From the NCBI GenBank assembly GCA_947501475.1, contig CANMWA010000010.1, positions 172,822 to 236,821 of the forward strand: 64,000 nt of DNA, in the 5' to 3' direction. Positions 45,728-54,666 of the stretch are shown one piece after another. Under the pieces are notes generated by a model, which worked only from the letters and a program-made list of their open reading frames with translations, was not told where the DNA came from and did not search any database. Both the position numbers and the translations under genes were made by a program. Source of the stretch: an uncultured Aquimarina sp. (lineage in GTDB: Bacteria; Bacteroidota; Bacteroidia; Flavobacteriales; Flavobacteriaceae). Positions within the stretch are counted from its first letter, which is position 1, and the number at the start of each line of letters is the position of its first letter.

Positions 45728-47914
45728 ATGTCAACACTTAGATTTCAAGCGCTAAAAGAGACGTTAAATCGTAGTACTGTAGTAGTTACAGAAACAGAAC
45801 GTCGCTCAGTATTGTTTGGTGAAAATGTATTTAATCAAACAACAATGATGCAATCTTTAACCAAAGATGCATATAGTAGTGTTATGAATGCTATAGAAGA
45901 TGGTTCTAAAATTGATCGTAGAATTGCTGATCAAATAGCTTCTGCAATGAAAGATTGGGCATTGTCAAAAGGGGTGACACATTATACCCATTGGTTTCAA
46001 CCCTTAACTGGTGCTACTGCAGAAAAGCATGATGCTTTTTTTGAAACTATAGGTAATGGGCAGGCTATAGAAAGATTTGGAGGAGGTCAACTTGTGCAAC
46101 AAGAACCAGATGCATCCTCTTTTCCGCATGGAGGTATCCGTAATACATTCGAGGCTAGAGGGTATACCGCTTGGGACCCAACTTCTCCTGCTTTTGTTTA
46201 CGGTACCACGCTTTGTATACCTACAGTTTTTGTAGCATATACTGGAGAGGCGTTAGATTATAAAACACCTTTATTAAGGGCTTTACAGGCAGTAGATCAT
46301 GCTGCTACAGCAGTAGCAAAGTATTTTGATAAAAATGTAAAAAAAGTAAATGCCTCTTTAGGGTGGGAACAAGAGTATTTTTTGATAGATCAGGCGTTAG
46401 TAGATTCTAGACCTGATATTGTAATGACAGGTAGAACATTGTTAGGGCATTCTTCGGCAAAAGGGCAACAATTAGATGATCATTATTTTGGTAGTATACC
46501 GACAAGGGCTTTGAATTTTATGATGGATCTTGAAGTAGAATGCATGCTGTTAGGGATTCCCGTAAAAACACGTCATAATGAAGTGGCTCCAAATCAATTT
46601 GAGTTAGCCCCTATATATGAAGAAACTAATTTGGCGGTAGATCATAACTCATTATTAATGGATCTTATGGGTAAAGTTGCTACTAGGCATAAATTTAAGG
46701 TATTGTTGCATGAAAAACCATTTGCAGGCGTAAATGGATCAGGAAAACATAATAATTGGTCTTTAAGTACTAATACAGGTGTAAATTTATTGGGGCCAGG
46801 AAAAACACCTATGAGTAACCTTCAGTTTTTAACATTTTTTATTAATACAATAAAAGCAATTGATGAAAATGAAGAACTAATGCGTGCCGGAATAGCTTCG
46901 GCCAGTAATGATCATCGTTTAGGCGCAAATGAGGCTCCTCCTGCTATCATGTCTGTCTTTATAGGAGAACAGTTAACAGCTGTGCTTAAGGAACTAGAAG
47001 GCGTTACAGATGGTAAATTATCTCCTCAAGAAAAAACAGATCTGAAGCTTAATGTAGTTGGGAAAATACCAGAAATTCTTTTGGATAATACAGACCGTAA
47101 TCGAACATCACCTTTTGCTTTTACCGGAAACAAGTTTGAATTTAGAGCAGTAGGGTCTAAGGCGAATTGTGCTAATCCAATGACTATTCTAAATACTATT
47201 GTTGCAAAGCAACTTGTAGCGTTTAAGAAAGAAGTAGATGCTTTAATTGATAAAAAAGGATTGAAAAAAGATGAAGCTATTTTTAATGTACTTCGAGAAT
47301 ATATTAAAAAGTCTAAAAATATTCTTTTTGAAGGTAATGGATATAGTGCAGATTGGGAAAAAGAAGCAAAAAAAAGAGGCTTAAGTAATAATAAAACAAC
47401 TCCTGAAGCTCTCAAAGCTAAAGTTTCAAAGAAAAATATTGCACTTTTTGAAGAAATGGGAGTGATGAATAAAATTGAAGCTCAAGCACGTTATGAAATA
47501 GAGATCGAGGAATACGTAATGCGTATTCAAATAGAAGGGCGAGTTCTTGGAGATATTGCTAGAAACCATGTTATTCCTACAGCGATTCGTTATCAAAATA
47601 TGTTGATTAATAATGTCTCTGGGTTAAAGGCTTTGTATGAAAAAGATTTTAAGAAGTACTCGAAAGAGCAGATGGAGATTATAGAAGAAATTTCTGAACA
47701 TATAGGGAAAATCAACACTAAAGTTAATGAGATGACAGAGCAACGTCGAAAAGCAAACAAACTTGAGGACATAGAGAAGAAAGCCTTAGATTATTGTAAT
47801 AAAGTGAAGCCTATGTTTGATGAAATTCGATATAGTTGCGATAAATTAGAATTGTTAGTAGATGATGAATTATGGCCTTTAACGAAGTACAGAGAACTTC
47901 TTTTTACTAGATAA
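45728..47914 (+). CDS. glnN: Glutamine synthetase type III
   Basis: 728 residues from ATG 45728 (MSTLRFQALKETLNRS); 32 residues more would be read from 45632, but those are unlike the family and contain the promoter. GSIII marks: VTHYTHWFQPLTG, SFPHGGIRNTFEARGYTAWD, GWEQEYFLID, RHNEVAPNQFELAPI, VNGSGKHNNWSL, and NDHRLGANEAPPA. The C-terminal extension is helical. It is the large dodecameric form common in Bacteroidota, and sits divergently with glnA. Confidence 0.96.
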   Translation: MSTLRFQALKETLNRSTVVVTETERRSVLFGENVFNQTTMMQSLTKDAYSSVMNAIEDGSKIDRRIADQIASAMKDWALSKGVTHYTHWFQPLTGATAEKHDAFFETIGNGQAIERFGGGQLVQQEPDASSFPHGGIRNTFEARGYTAWDPTSPAFVYGTTLCIPTVFVAYTGEALDYKTPLLRALQAVDHAATAVAKYFDKNVKKVNASLGWEQEYFLIDQALVDSRPDIVMTGRTLLGHSSAKGQQLDDHYFGSIPTRALNFMMDLEVECMLLGIPVKTRHNEVAPNQFELAPIYEETNLAVDHNSLLMDLMGKVATRHKFKVLLHEKPFAGVNGSGKHNNWSLSTNTGVNLLGPGKTPMSNLQFLTFFINTIKAIDENEELMRAGIASASNDHRLGANEAPPAIMSVFIGEQLTAVLKELEGVTDGKLSPQEKTDLKLNVVGKIPEILLDNTDRNRTSPFAFTGNKFEFRAVGSKANCANPMTILNTIVAKQLVAFKKEVDALIDKKGLKKDEAIFNVLREYIKKSKNILFEGNGYSADWEKEAKKRGLSNNKTTPEALKAKVSKKNIALFEEMGVMNKIEAQARYEIEIEEYVMRIQIEGRVLGDIARNHVIPTAIRYQNMLINNVSGLKALYEKDFKKYSKEQMEIIEEISEHIGKINTKVNEMTEQRRKANKLEDIEKKALDYCNKVKPMFDEIRYSCDKLELLVDDELWPLTKYRELLFTR

Positions 47915-48242
47915 GTAGGAATTAACTTACTTACTTGCTTTTTTAGGTCGATTCTTAACAAAATATTAATATCTGTTAAATCCTTAATAAGTCCATATCG
48001 ATACTTGTTTTACGGGTTTTCCGTAACGTATTTCATCGAATACTTAAATTTTTCGTAATAATAGCTTTAATATTTTCATAAATTTGAACAAGTTGTATTT
48101 GTTTTTTTATATAACGATACCCCTAAAGCTCCCAAAAATACTACTTAATTTTTTTAAAAGCTGATATAGATATATTCTATTGGGCTTTTCTTATGCTCTG
48201 TTTTGAAATAGTTAACTCATAATCATTTTAATTATATTACGT
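47915..48242. other. Upstream region of the curli-type operon
   Basis: 328 bases without a gene. It holds an inverted repeat TTACGG-GTTTT-CCGTAA at 48010-48026 and a C-rich patch ATACCCCTAAAGCTCCC near 48118, which stand out in AT-rich DNA. Either could be a regulator site for the operon; no consensus -33/-7 pair is evident. Confidence 0.45.
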
Positions 48243-49739
48243 ATGAAAAAAGTAGTTCTTAGCCTAGCAGCTTTATTAAGCGCGGGAGTGGTGATTGCTC
48301 AGTCAAACACTAGTAACGTTAGTCAAACAGGAGATGAAAATACTGCCAATGTTTTTCAGGCAGGGATTTCAAATTCTGCTAACACAGTACAAGATGGTAG
48401 ATCAAATGAAGCTGAAACCATCCAAGGAAGCGAATCTGCTGTATCAGCAGGTGGTGTTGTAGAGCAAACTCAAACAGGAGATAAAAACTCTGCATTTGCT
48501 CAACACGAAGAAAGCGAAAATCAAGTTTATCAAAAGCAAGTCGGTAGCGGAAACTCAGCAAATGCTACTCAAAATTTAGCTTTTTTAGGAGGCGGTAATA
48601 TAGCAGACCAACTTCAAGAAGGTGATGGTAATACAGGGGTTGTTTCTCAAGAAGGAGAAAGAAATTCAGCTTTTCAGGTTCAGTTTGGGGATGCAAATTC
48701 TGCGACTACGAATCAGGAAGGAATTGCCAATAGAAGTGATATTGAACAAGAAGGTACATTTAATACAGCTACTATTGCACAAGTAGGACTTAATAATACT
48801 GCTACTCAAATTCAGCTTGGTGATGCTAACTTAGCAAGAGCAGAACAATGGGGAACAACGAATTCATTAAGTCAAGAACAAGATGGAGGAGGTAACATAG
48901 CTACTTCTCTTCAAGGTAGTTCTATCTTTGATTCTAGAGGAGGAAGAGTACAACAAATACAAGTTGGTAATGAAAACGAAGCTTTTGCAAACCATGAAGA
49001 AGATAACAATACAACTCTTCAAAGTCAAGAAGGCGATGTTAATATGGCAAGCGCAGAGCAAAACTTAGGATCTTTTGGAGGTGATAACTTTGCAATCCAG
49101 TTACAATCAGGTAATGGAAATATTGTTGAAGCTTCTCAAAACGGAAGTACAAATAGCTCTAACCAATCTCAAAGTGGAGATGAAAATGCAGCTAGCGCTA
49201 CACAATCTGGAACAGACAACATTCTTGCACAAAACCAAATAGGAGCAGGTAATTCTGCTACTTCTCTTCAAGGTGGTTTTTTCTTTGCTTCTAGAGGAGG
49301 TAATGTTAATCAGCTTCAATTAGGAGATGGGAATGAAGCAAATGCTAGACAGGAAGAGGATAATAACACTTCGGTTCAAAATCAATTAGGAGACGGTAAC
49401 AGTGCTTCAGTTACTCAAAATATAGCGACTTTTGGTGGTGAAAACAATTCATCTCAATTCCAGTCTGGAAACAATAACACTGCAGAAGCTTCTCAAGAAG
49501 GTGAAGCTAATTTAGTAATGCAATTACAATTTGGAGATGAGAATATGGCGACTTCTTCTCAAAACGGAATTGGTAACACAAGTAATATATTTCAAAGTGG
49601 TAGTTTAAATGTTGCTGCAGATACTCAGATAGGAACAGGTAATACTACTGATGTTTCTCAATTTGGAGATATGAATACAAGTACAATTCTTCAATCAGGA
49701 GCAGGTAACACTGCAAATGTAACTCAAGTAGGTTTTTAA
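48243..49739 (+). CDS. Curlin-repeat major subunit (CsgA-like) with higher-order repeats
   Basis: 498 residues. Signal peptide 1-20, then about 20 curlin-type repeats of roughly 22 residues, each with Q-x-G-x-x-N pattern (NVSQTGDENTANVFQAG and relatives), which stack as an amyloid beta solenoid. Three blocks share a higher-order plan: a block begins near residues 59, 221 and 340, each with a Gly/Ser/aromatic loop (GSSIFDSRGG, GGFFFASRGG) and an NLxxxGGxN loop. The last two blocks are 119 codons apart, the first two 162. Length is three times E. coli CsgA. It would be the surface amyloid fibre subunit, secreted by the CsgG pore downstream. Confidence 0.93.
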   Translation: MKKVVLSLAALLSAGVVIAQSNTSNVSQTGDENTANVFQAGISNSANTVQDGRSNEAETIQGSESAVSAGGVVEQTQTGDKNSAFAQHEESENQVYQKQVGSGNSANATQNLAFLGGGNIADQLQEGDGNTGVVSQEGERNSAFQVQFGDANSATTNQEGIANRSDIEQEGTFNTATIAQVGLNNTATQIQLGDANLARAEQWGTTNSLSQEQDGGGNIATSLQGSSIFDSRGGRVQQIQVGNENEAFANHEEDNNTTLQSQEGDVNMASAEQNLGSFGGDNFAIQLQSGNGNIVEASQNGSTNSSNQSQSGDENAASATQSGTDNILAQNQIGAGNSATSLQGGFFFASRGGNVNQLQLGDGNEANARQEEDNNTSVQNQLGDGNSASVTQNIATFGGENNSSQFQSGNNNTAEASQEGEANLVMQLQFGDENMATSSQNGIGNTSNIFQSGSLNVAADTQIGTGNTTDVSQFGDMNTSTILQSGAGNTANVTQVGF

Positions 49740-49781
49740 GGAGAATTATAGTAAATTCAACTAAACTTTAATACCTTTATT

Positions 49782-49817
49782 AGAGTTATGCTTAATGATA
49801 TCATTAAGCATAACTCT
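49782..49817. terminator. Perfect 36-bp palindrome after the curlin gene
   Basis: AGAGTTATGCTTAATGAT (49782-49799) is followed at once by its exact reverse complement (49800-49817), then TTTT and more T-rich sequence. It would form an 18-bp stem in RNA and act as a partial terminator or RNase stop between the major subunit and the rest of the operon. Its lack of a loop is unusual, so a DNA-binding site is also possible. Confidence 0.75.
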
Positions 49818-49843
49818 TTTATTGATTTTTTAATCTCTGAACT

Positions 49844-50350
49844 ATGAATAGTACTATTTTTACAAAAGCTTTGATGTTTTTTATTCTTTTTTCTGCTACA
49901 ATTTATAGCCAGAATATCAAGAATGAAGACGAGCTGTCTATTTCCGATCAAGATAAATTTATTGCCTTGTCTCAAATTAGTAGTGCGACACCGCAATTAA
50001 ATACTTTAGAAGGTTTAAATACTGTTTTTATTCAACAAATAGGGAATAATAACAATGTGTTATCAAGTATAATAGCAGAGTCTTCTAGTATCAATATCAT
50101 CCAAAATGGAAATGAAAACCAGATTGAAATCAATGAAACTGCTAGAGAAATACAAAAAACAATTACCCAATTAGGTGATAATAATACAGTTGTTGATTTC
50201 TCTTTTAATCCAGATATATCTACAAATTTAGAGCTAATACAAGAAGGGAATAACTTAAACTTTGAACGCTTTGGTAATAATGACCTATCAAAAAGTTTAA
50301 AATTTAAAATGGCTGGTGATGCCAGAACTATTATTGTAAGAAGTTTTTAA
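49844..50350 (+). CDS. Second curlin-repeat protein, possible CsgB-like nucleator
   Basis: 168 residues. Signal peptide about 1-23. Curlin-type motifs are visible though degenerate: NTVFIQQIGNNNNVL, INIIQNGNENQIEI, TITQLGDNNTVVDF and LELIQEGNNLNF. The C-terminus is basic and hydrophobic (AGDARTIIVRSF). A short, less regular curlin protein in a curli operon is usually the nucleator or minor subunit, so CsgB-like is the best guess. It is 12 bases before the CsgE gene. Confidence 0.8.
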   Translation: MNSTIFTKALMFFILFSATIYSQNIKNEDELSISDQDKFIALSQISSATPQLNTLEGLNTVFIQQIGNNNNVLSSIIAESSSINIIQNGNENQIEINETAREIQKTITQLGDNNTVVDFSFNPDISTNLELIQEGNNLNFERFGNNDLSKSLKFKMAGDARTIIVRSF

Positions 50351-50362
50351 TCTTCAATACAT

Positions 50363-51097
50363 ATGAAACCTAAACTTGTTATACTATTTATTTTAATTTT
50401 TAAGGTTTCATTTGCTCAATTTACCAACACAGATGTAGTTGCCAAAATACAAACCGAATCTATTGATGGTGCTATTTCTTTACTAAGTAATGCAACCAAT
50501 ACTTCAGAAGTATATAAGAGTTTACGGTATACTTTTTCGGTTTTTAGAACTAATGCAAATGATAACTTAACAAAGAATATTCAAGAAGCAAGATTTACTT
50601 TAGAAGCTAATGAGAGTAAAGAACTTTCAAAAATTTCTATTAATGAAGATGAAAAAGATCAATTGGTAGTATTACTACTTATTTATGAAGAAGATCAAAT
50701 AGTAGGGAAAGATCGATTGGTTTTTAATGAAAAAAAAGCCAAAAAAGTAGTAGAGCAAAATGAAGAAATCTCTGACGAATCTGATGATGGGATCGAGCTT
50801 AAAGGAATCGTAATAGAAGAAACGAAGACCAAGCCAGGGAAAGATTTTTATGATTTCTTTTATACATCTTACTCTTTAAGTCAGATCAATGGAAATAAAG
50901 TTGTTGGAGTGTTTGAAAAATTAAGCTTTGGTAGGAGTACCATAATTCAAGTTAAAATAGAAGATAATGTTATTCACGAATTTATAGGTAAACCAGATTT
51001 GGAATATTTAGAGCAAATGTCGAAAATTGCAATTCGTAAAGTGTATAAATATTTTAAAGACCTAAAGAAACAGAAAAATGATATTTTTCAGTATTAA
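50363..51097 (+). CDS. csgE: CsgE-like curli assembly factor
   Basis: 244 residues, longer than E. coli CsgE (about 129). Signal peptide about 1-18. The C-terminal half (about 145-244) carries the CsgE-type pattern: GIVIEETKTKPGKDFYDFFY, GVFEKLSFGRSTIIQVKIED and YKYFKDLKK. CsgE caps the periplasmic mouth of the CsgG pore and delivers substrate. The N-terminal half (about 20-140) with a charged coiled stretch is an extra domain not in E. coli CsgE. It is 9 bases before csgF. Confidence 0.85.
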   Translation: MKPKLVILFILIFKVSFAQFTNTDVVAKIQTESIDGAISLLSNATNTSEVYKSLRYTFSVFRTNANDNLTKNIQEARFTLEANESKELSKISINEDEKDQLVVLLLIYEEDQIVGKDRLVFNEKKAKKVVEQNEEISDESDDGIELKGIVIEETKTKPGKDFYDFFYTSYSLSQINGNKVVGVFEKLSFGRSTIIQVKIEDNVIHEFIGKPDLEYLEQMSKIAIRKVYKYFKDLKKQKNDIFQY

Positions 51098-51106
51098 TCA
51101 ATTTTA

Positions 51107-51511
51107 ATGATGAGATCAATAATAACCATACTTCTTGTTTTTGTAGCCTATAATTTTTCTTTTGGACAGGATTTGGTATACAGGCCCAAGAATCCCGCTT
51201 TTGGAGGTGATACATTTAACTATCAGTGGCTTTTGAGTTCGGCAGAAGCTCAAAATACATTTACCGAAGATAGTCAAGGAAGAGATCAACGATCTGATTT
51301 GGAAAGATTTACAGAGAATTTAAATAGCCAGTTGTTAAATCAGATATCAAGAACATTATTTAATGAACAGTTTGGAGAAGATGGCCTTACTGAAGGTACC
51401 TTTAATTTTGGTACACTGTTCGTAGAAATTTTTCCATCTGGCGAGGGATTAGTAATCAATATCCTTGATACTAGTACTGGAGATCAATCCCAAGTAATAA
51501 TTCCTAATTAA
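51107..51511 (+). CDS. csgF: CsgF-like curli assembly factor
   Basis: 134 residues. Signal peptide about 1-21, ending SFGQ. The mature N-terminus DLVYRPKNPAFGGDTFNYQW is close to the conserved CsgF pore-binding segment (FxPxNPxFGG). CsgF binds inside the outer mouth of CsgG and anchors the nucleator outside the cell. It is followed 6 bases later by csgG. Confidence 0.93.
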   Translation: MMRSIITILLVFVAYNFSFGQDLVYRPKNPAFGGDTFNYQWLLSSAEAQNTFTEDSQGRDQRSDLERFTENLNSQLLNQISRTLFNEQFGEDGLTEGTFNFGTLFVEIFPSGEGLVINILDTSTGDQSQVIIPN

Positions 51512-51517
51512 TTTTTA

Positions 51518-52990
51518 ATGCATAATACTATTTACAAGGTAATCATAATAATTTCTTGTGCACTTTTATTGTCTGGATGTGGGGCATATTTTAATCAGCC
51601 CATTACAATAGAAAATGCCAGAATTGGTGAAGACACAAAAGTAACCAAGACACTTAGAGATTTTCCTTCACCCGTCGAACCAGTAGTAGTTGGTGTTTAT
51701 AAATTTAGGGATCAAACAGGGCAATACAAACCCACCGAGAGTGGAAATACCTTTAGCACAGCAGTAACACAAGGAGCAACAACAATATTAGTAAAAGCAT
51801 TAGAAGACTCTAAATGGTTTGTGCCCATAGAAAGAGAAAGTTTAAGCAATCTGCTTAACGAACGTAATATTATACGTTCTACCCGAAAAGAATACAGAAA
51901 AAGCAAAAACCCTAACGAACCTCAATTACCACCATTATTATATGCAGGGATTATCTTAGAAGGAGGAATCGTTTCGTATGATTCTAATATAATAACAGGA
52001 GGATTAGGAGCAAGATATTTTGGAGTAGGTGGGTCTACCCAATATCGACAAGACAGGATAACGGTCTATCTACGTGCTGTTTCTACATCTAATGGTAAAA
52101 TTTTAAAAACAGTCTATGTTTCAAAAACTATCCTTTCGCAAGCGCTAGATGCTAACTTTTTTAGATATGTAAGATTTAAAAAATTACTCGAAGCAGAAAC
52201 AGGTTTTACTAAAAATGAACCGGCACAAATGGCTGTGTCCGAAGCTATAGAAAAAGCTGTAGAATCATTAATTGTTGAAGGTATAGAAGATAAACTATGG
52301 GCAGCCAATGCAAATCCCGAAGACATCAATAATTTGATTACAGAGTATAAGGCCGAAAAATATGAGGCGCAAAATACAGGGCTGTATGATCGTTATTTTA
52401 AAGAGCGAAGAGGAAAAACATCTGTTTTTGTAAAAGGCGGAGCAGCATATATTAGTGGTGATTACAATAATCCAGAATTAACATACGATATCAAGGTCGG
52501 GGGGCGTAGATATCTTAACCCATACCTAAATGTTAATGTTACGGTTAGTAAATTTGAACTCACCAATCAAAACTCTTTTTCTGAAGGATTTAATGCTGTT
52601 GATTTAAATACAGAACTAATGCTATTACCTTTTGAAAAATTATCACCCTTTTTCTTTGGAGGCATAGGATCAGTAAATAATGATGATTTTGATAGAACAC
52701 TTTTTAAATTTCAATACGGAGCAGGTATAGAATATTTGCTAAACGATAAAATAGGACTCTCTGTCAATGCAACGCATAATCTTGTATTAAATGATGAATT
52801 AGATAATATCGTTCAAGGTAAACGAGATGATCAGTATTTTAATTTCTCTTTTGGATTCAATTGGTATTTTGGTAAACCCATAAAAATGAATAAAAAATCA
52901 AGAACCTTAGAACAAAAGAAAAAAGAAGAGCTACAGGAGCTAAAAGAGCGAAATAGAAAAGTTAGAAAAGAAGGGATAAGCCCACAATAA
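51518..52990 (+). CDS. csgG: CsgG curli secretion channel with C-terminal extension
   Basis: 490 residues against 277 for E. coli CsgG. Lipoprotein signal ending LLLSGC (Cys22). The CsgG core (about 30-265) is clear: VVGVYKFRDQTGQYKP, STAVTQGATTILVKALEDS, NERNIIRSTRKE, and ITGGLGARYFGVGGSTQY. The constriction loop reads KPTESGNTFSTAV, whereas E. coli has KPYPASNFSTAV, so the Asn and Phe are retained but the Tyr is replaced and one residue is added. After it, about 290-460 is an extra beta-rich region (VFVKGGAAYISGDY, FQYGAGIEYLLND) that may be an OmpA-like small barrel. It is the outer-membrane pore of the curli system. Confidence 0.95.
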   Translation: MHNTIYKVIIIISCALLLSGCGAYFNQPITIENARIGEDTKVTKTLRDFPSPVEPVVVGVYKFRDQTGQYKPTESGNTFSTAVTQGATTILVKALEDSKWFVPIERESLSNLLNERNIIRSTRKEYRKSKNPNEPQLPPLLYAGIILEGGIVSYDSNIITGGLGARYFGVGGSTQYRQDRITVYLRAVSTSNGKILKTVYVSKTILSQALDANFFRYVRFKKLLEAETGFTKNEPAQMAVSEAIEKAVESLIVEGIEDKLWAANANPEDINNLITEYKAEKYEAQNTGLYDRYFKERRGKTSVFVKGGAAYISGDYNNPELTYDIKVGGRRYLNPYLNVNVTVSKFELTNQNSFSEGFNAVDLNTELMLLPFEKLSPFFFGGIGSVNNDDFDRTLFKFQYGAGIEYLLNDKIGLSVNATHNLVLNDELDNIVQGKRDDQYFNFSFGFNWYFGKPIKMNKKSRTLEQKKKEELQELKERNRKVRKEGISPQ

Positions 52991-53045
52991 TAAATTAATA
53001 CGGTACTAAATAATTTATAGTAACCGAATATATCTCATAATAGAG

Positions 53046-54560
53046 ATGAGAATTAAAATCAACATAACAGTGAAAGGATTTATTTTTAAGATAGTAAGCA
53101 TTTTGGTAGTTATTACTATGATTTCTTGTAGTGAAGATACTATTGATCTAGAAGGTTTAGGATCTGTAACTGGAAAAGTCGTTAAAAAAGGCACCAACGA
53201 GCCTCTAGAGAATGTAAAAATGTCTACTACTCCAGGATCAAGTACCGTCTTTACAGATGCAGATGGTTTTTATAAAATAGAGAATATACCTTCGGGAGAT
53301 TATTCGCTTTCTGCCCAAAGAGAAGGGTTATTAGCCGTTTTTGAAGGTATTACAGTTATTGCCGGAGGTGCATTAGAAGTGGTTCTTGAAATGGATATAG
53401 AAACAGCAACAAATCGCCCACCTACTGCTGCAACATTACTCACACCTACAGACAATGCTATTGATGTTCCTGTTGAAATACAATTGGTATGGAGCGCTAG
53501 TGATCCCGATAATGATGAAATTAAATATACCGTAAACCTCAGAAACGAAAATAATACAAATGTTGAAGTTTTTGAAAATATATCAGATACCGTATATACA
53601 GTATCCGGATTGTCATATAGTACAAAATACTTTTGGCAAGTAACCGCTAGTGATGATATTAATCCCGCGGTTAATAGCGTAACTTTTGCTTTTGAAACTA
53701 CAAATCCACCAAATAATAGAATTGTATATACCCGTTTAGTAGATGGTAATAGTGTAATTTACTCTGCAGACGAGAGTGGCGGTACAGAGATAGCACTTAC
53801 TTCAATTACAAAAAATAGTTTTAGACCTAGAAGAAATATGACTACAGGAAAAATCGCTTTTTTACAGTCAGTAGGATCACAAACACATTTATTTATAATG
53901 AATGAAGACGGCTCTGAAAGTAAACAAGTTACTTCTCAGGTCGGAGTAGCTGGATTTAATTTAGAAGAAATAGATTTTTCATGGGATGGTAACGGGGCAA
54001 AAATACTATACCCTAATCAAGATAAATTGTATGCTATAAATGTTAATGGTAGCGGCCTTGAGCAGATATATCAAACAACAGATGGTAGTCTGATTACCGA
54101 GGTAGATAAAAACGAAAATACCGCAATCATAGCCTTAAAAACAAATGATTTAGATGGGTACACCGTAAGGATTTTTACCATTGACCTGGCTGGGGTAGAA
54201 CAAAATGTGGTATTAACTGGAGTAATGGGCGCAGCAGGAGGTATTGATGTATCTGCTGATGGAACTCAACTGTTATACACTCGTGATATGTCTGGAGCCG
54301 AAAATACTACCTACAGACAATTAGATTCAAGACTATTTGTGTATAATTTTGGTGGAGCCACTAGTACAGACTTATCAATAAACAAAGCCTCTGGTACAAA
54401 TGACCTCGATGCAAGGTTTTCACCAAACGAAGCCAGTGTGATTTTTGTAAATACTTCTAATGATGGAGTATCCGTAAAAAATGTTCAAACACTATCAATT
54501 TCAGATCTAACCAGTAGAGCAACAATACTACAAAATGCAGCTATGCCAGATTGGGAGTAG
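53046..54560 (+). CDS. Lipoprotein with CarboxypepD_reg, FnIII and TolB/PD40-like repeats
   Basis: 504 residues. The signal ends at TMISCSEDT (Cys28). A carboxypeptidase-like regulatory domain (about 37-120, GSVTGKVVKKGTNEPLENV) and a fibronectin-III-like part (about 125-225) come first; the rest (about 228-504) has WD40-like PD40 motifs such as HLFIMNEDGSESKQVTSQ and LYAINVNGSGLEQIYQ. It is the last gene of the curli-type run, 55 bases after csgG, and is not part of the E. coli system. A role in anchoring or capping the fibre is only a guess. Confidence 0.8.
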   Translation: MRIKINITVKGFIFKIVSILVVITMISCSEDTIDLEGLGSVTGKVVKKGTNEPLENVKMSTTPGSSTVFTDADGFYKIENIPSGDYSLSAQREGLLAVFEGITVIAGGALEVVLEMDIETATNRPPTAATLLTPTDNAIDVPVEIQLVWSASDPDNDEIKYTVNLRNENNTNVEVFENISDTVYTVSGLSYSTKYFWQVTASDDINPAVNSVTFAFETTNPPNNRIVYTRLVDGNSVIYSADESGGTEIALTSITKNSFRPRRNMTTGKIAFLQSVGSQTHLFIMNEDGSESKQVTSQVGVAGFNLEEIDFSWDGNGAKILYPNQDKLYAINVNGSGLEQIYQTTDGSLITEVDKNENTAIIALKTNDLDGYTVRIFTIDLAGVEQNVVLTGVMGAAGGIDVSADGTQLLYTRDMSGAENTTYRQLDSRLFVYNFGGATSTDLSINKASGTNDLDARFSPNEASVIFVNTSNDGVSVKNVQTLSISDLTSRATILQNAAMPDWE

Positions 54561-54620
54561 GTCAAGTTTATGATTTTTGATAAACGAATATCTGTAGTAT
54601 AAATTCATATTAGATAATCA

Positions 54621-54662
54621 AAAACATGCAGCTACTTTTAAAAAAAGTAGCTGCATGTTTTT
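54621..54662 (+). terminator. Strong terminator after the curli-type operon
   Basis: Arms of 19 bases (54621-54639 and 54643-54661) pair perfectly around a three-base loop AAA, with CATGCAGCTAC at the core and T bases after it. It begins 60 bases after the last stop of the operon. Confidence 0.88.
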
Positions 54663-54666
54663 AAAA

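Noticed and set aside
48243..49739. Repeated DNA that could be taken for a CRISPR array or a satellite
   Set aside because: It is the coding sequence of curlin repeats with a signal peptide and an intact frame.
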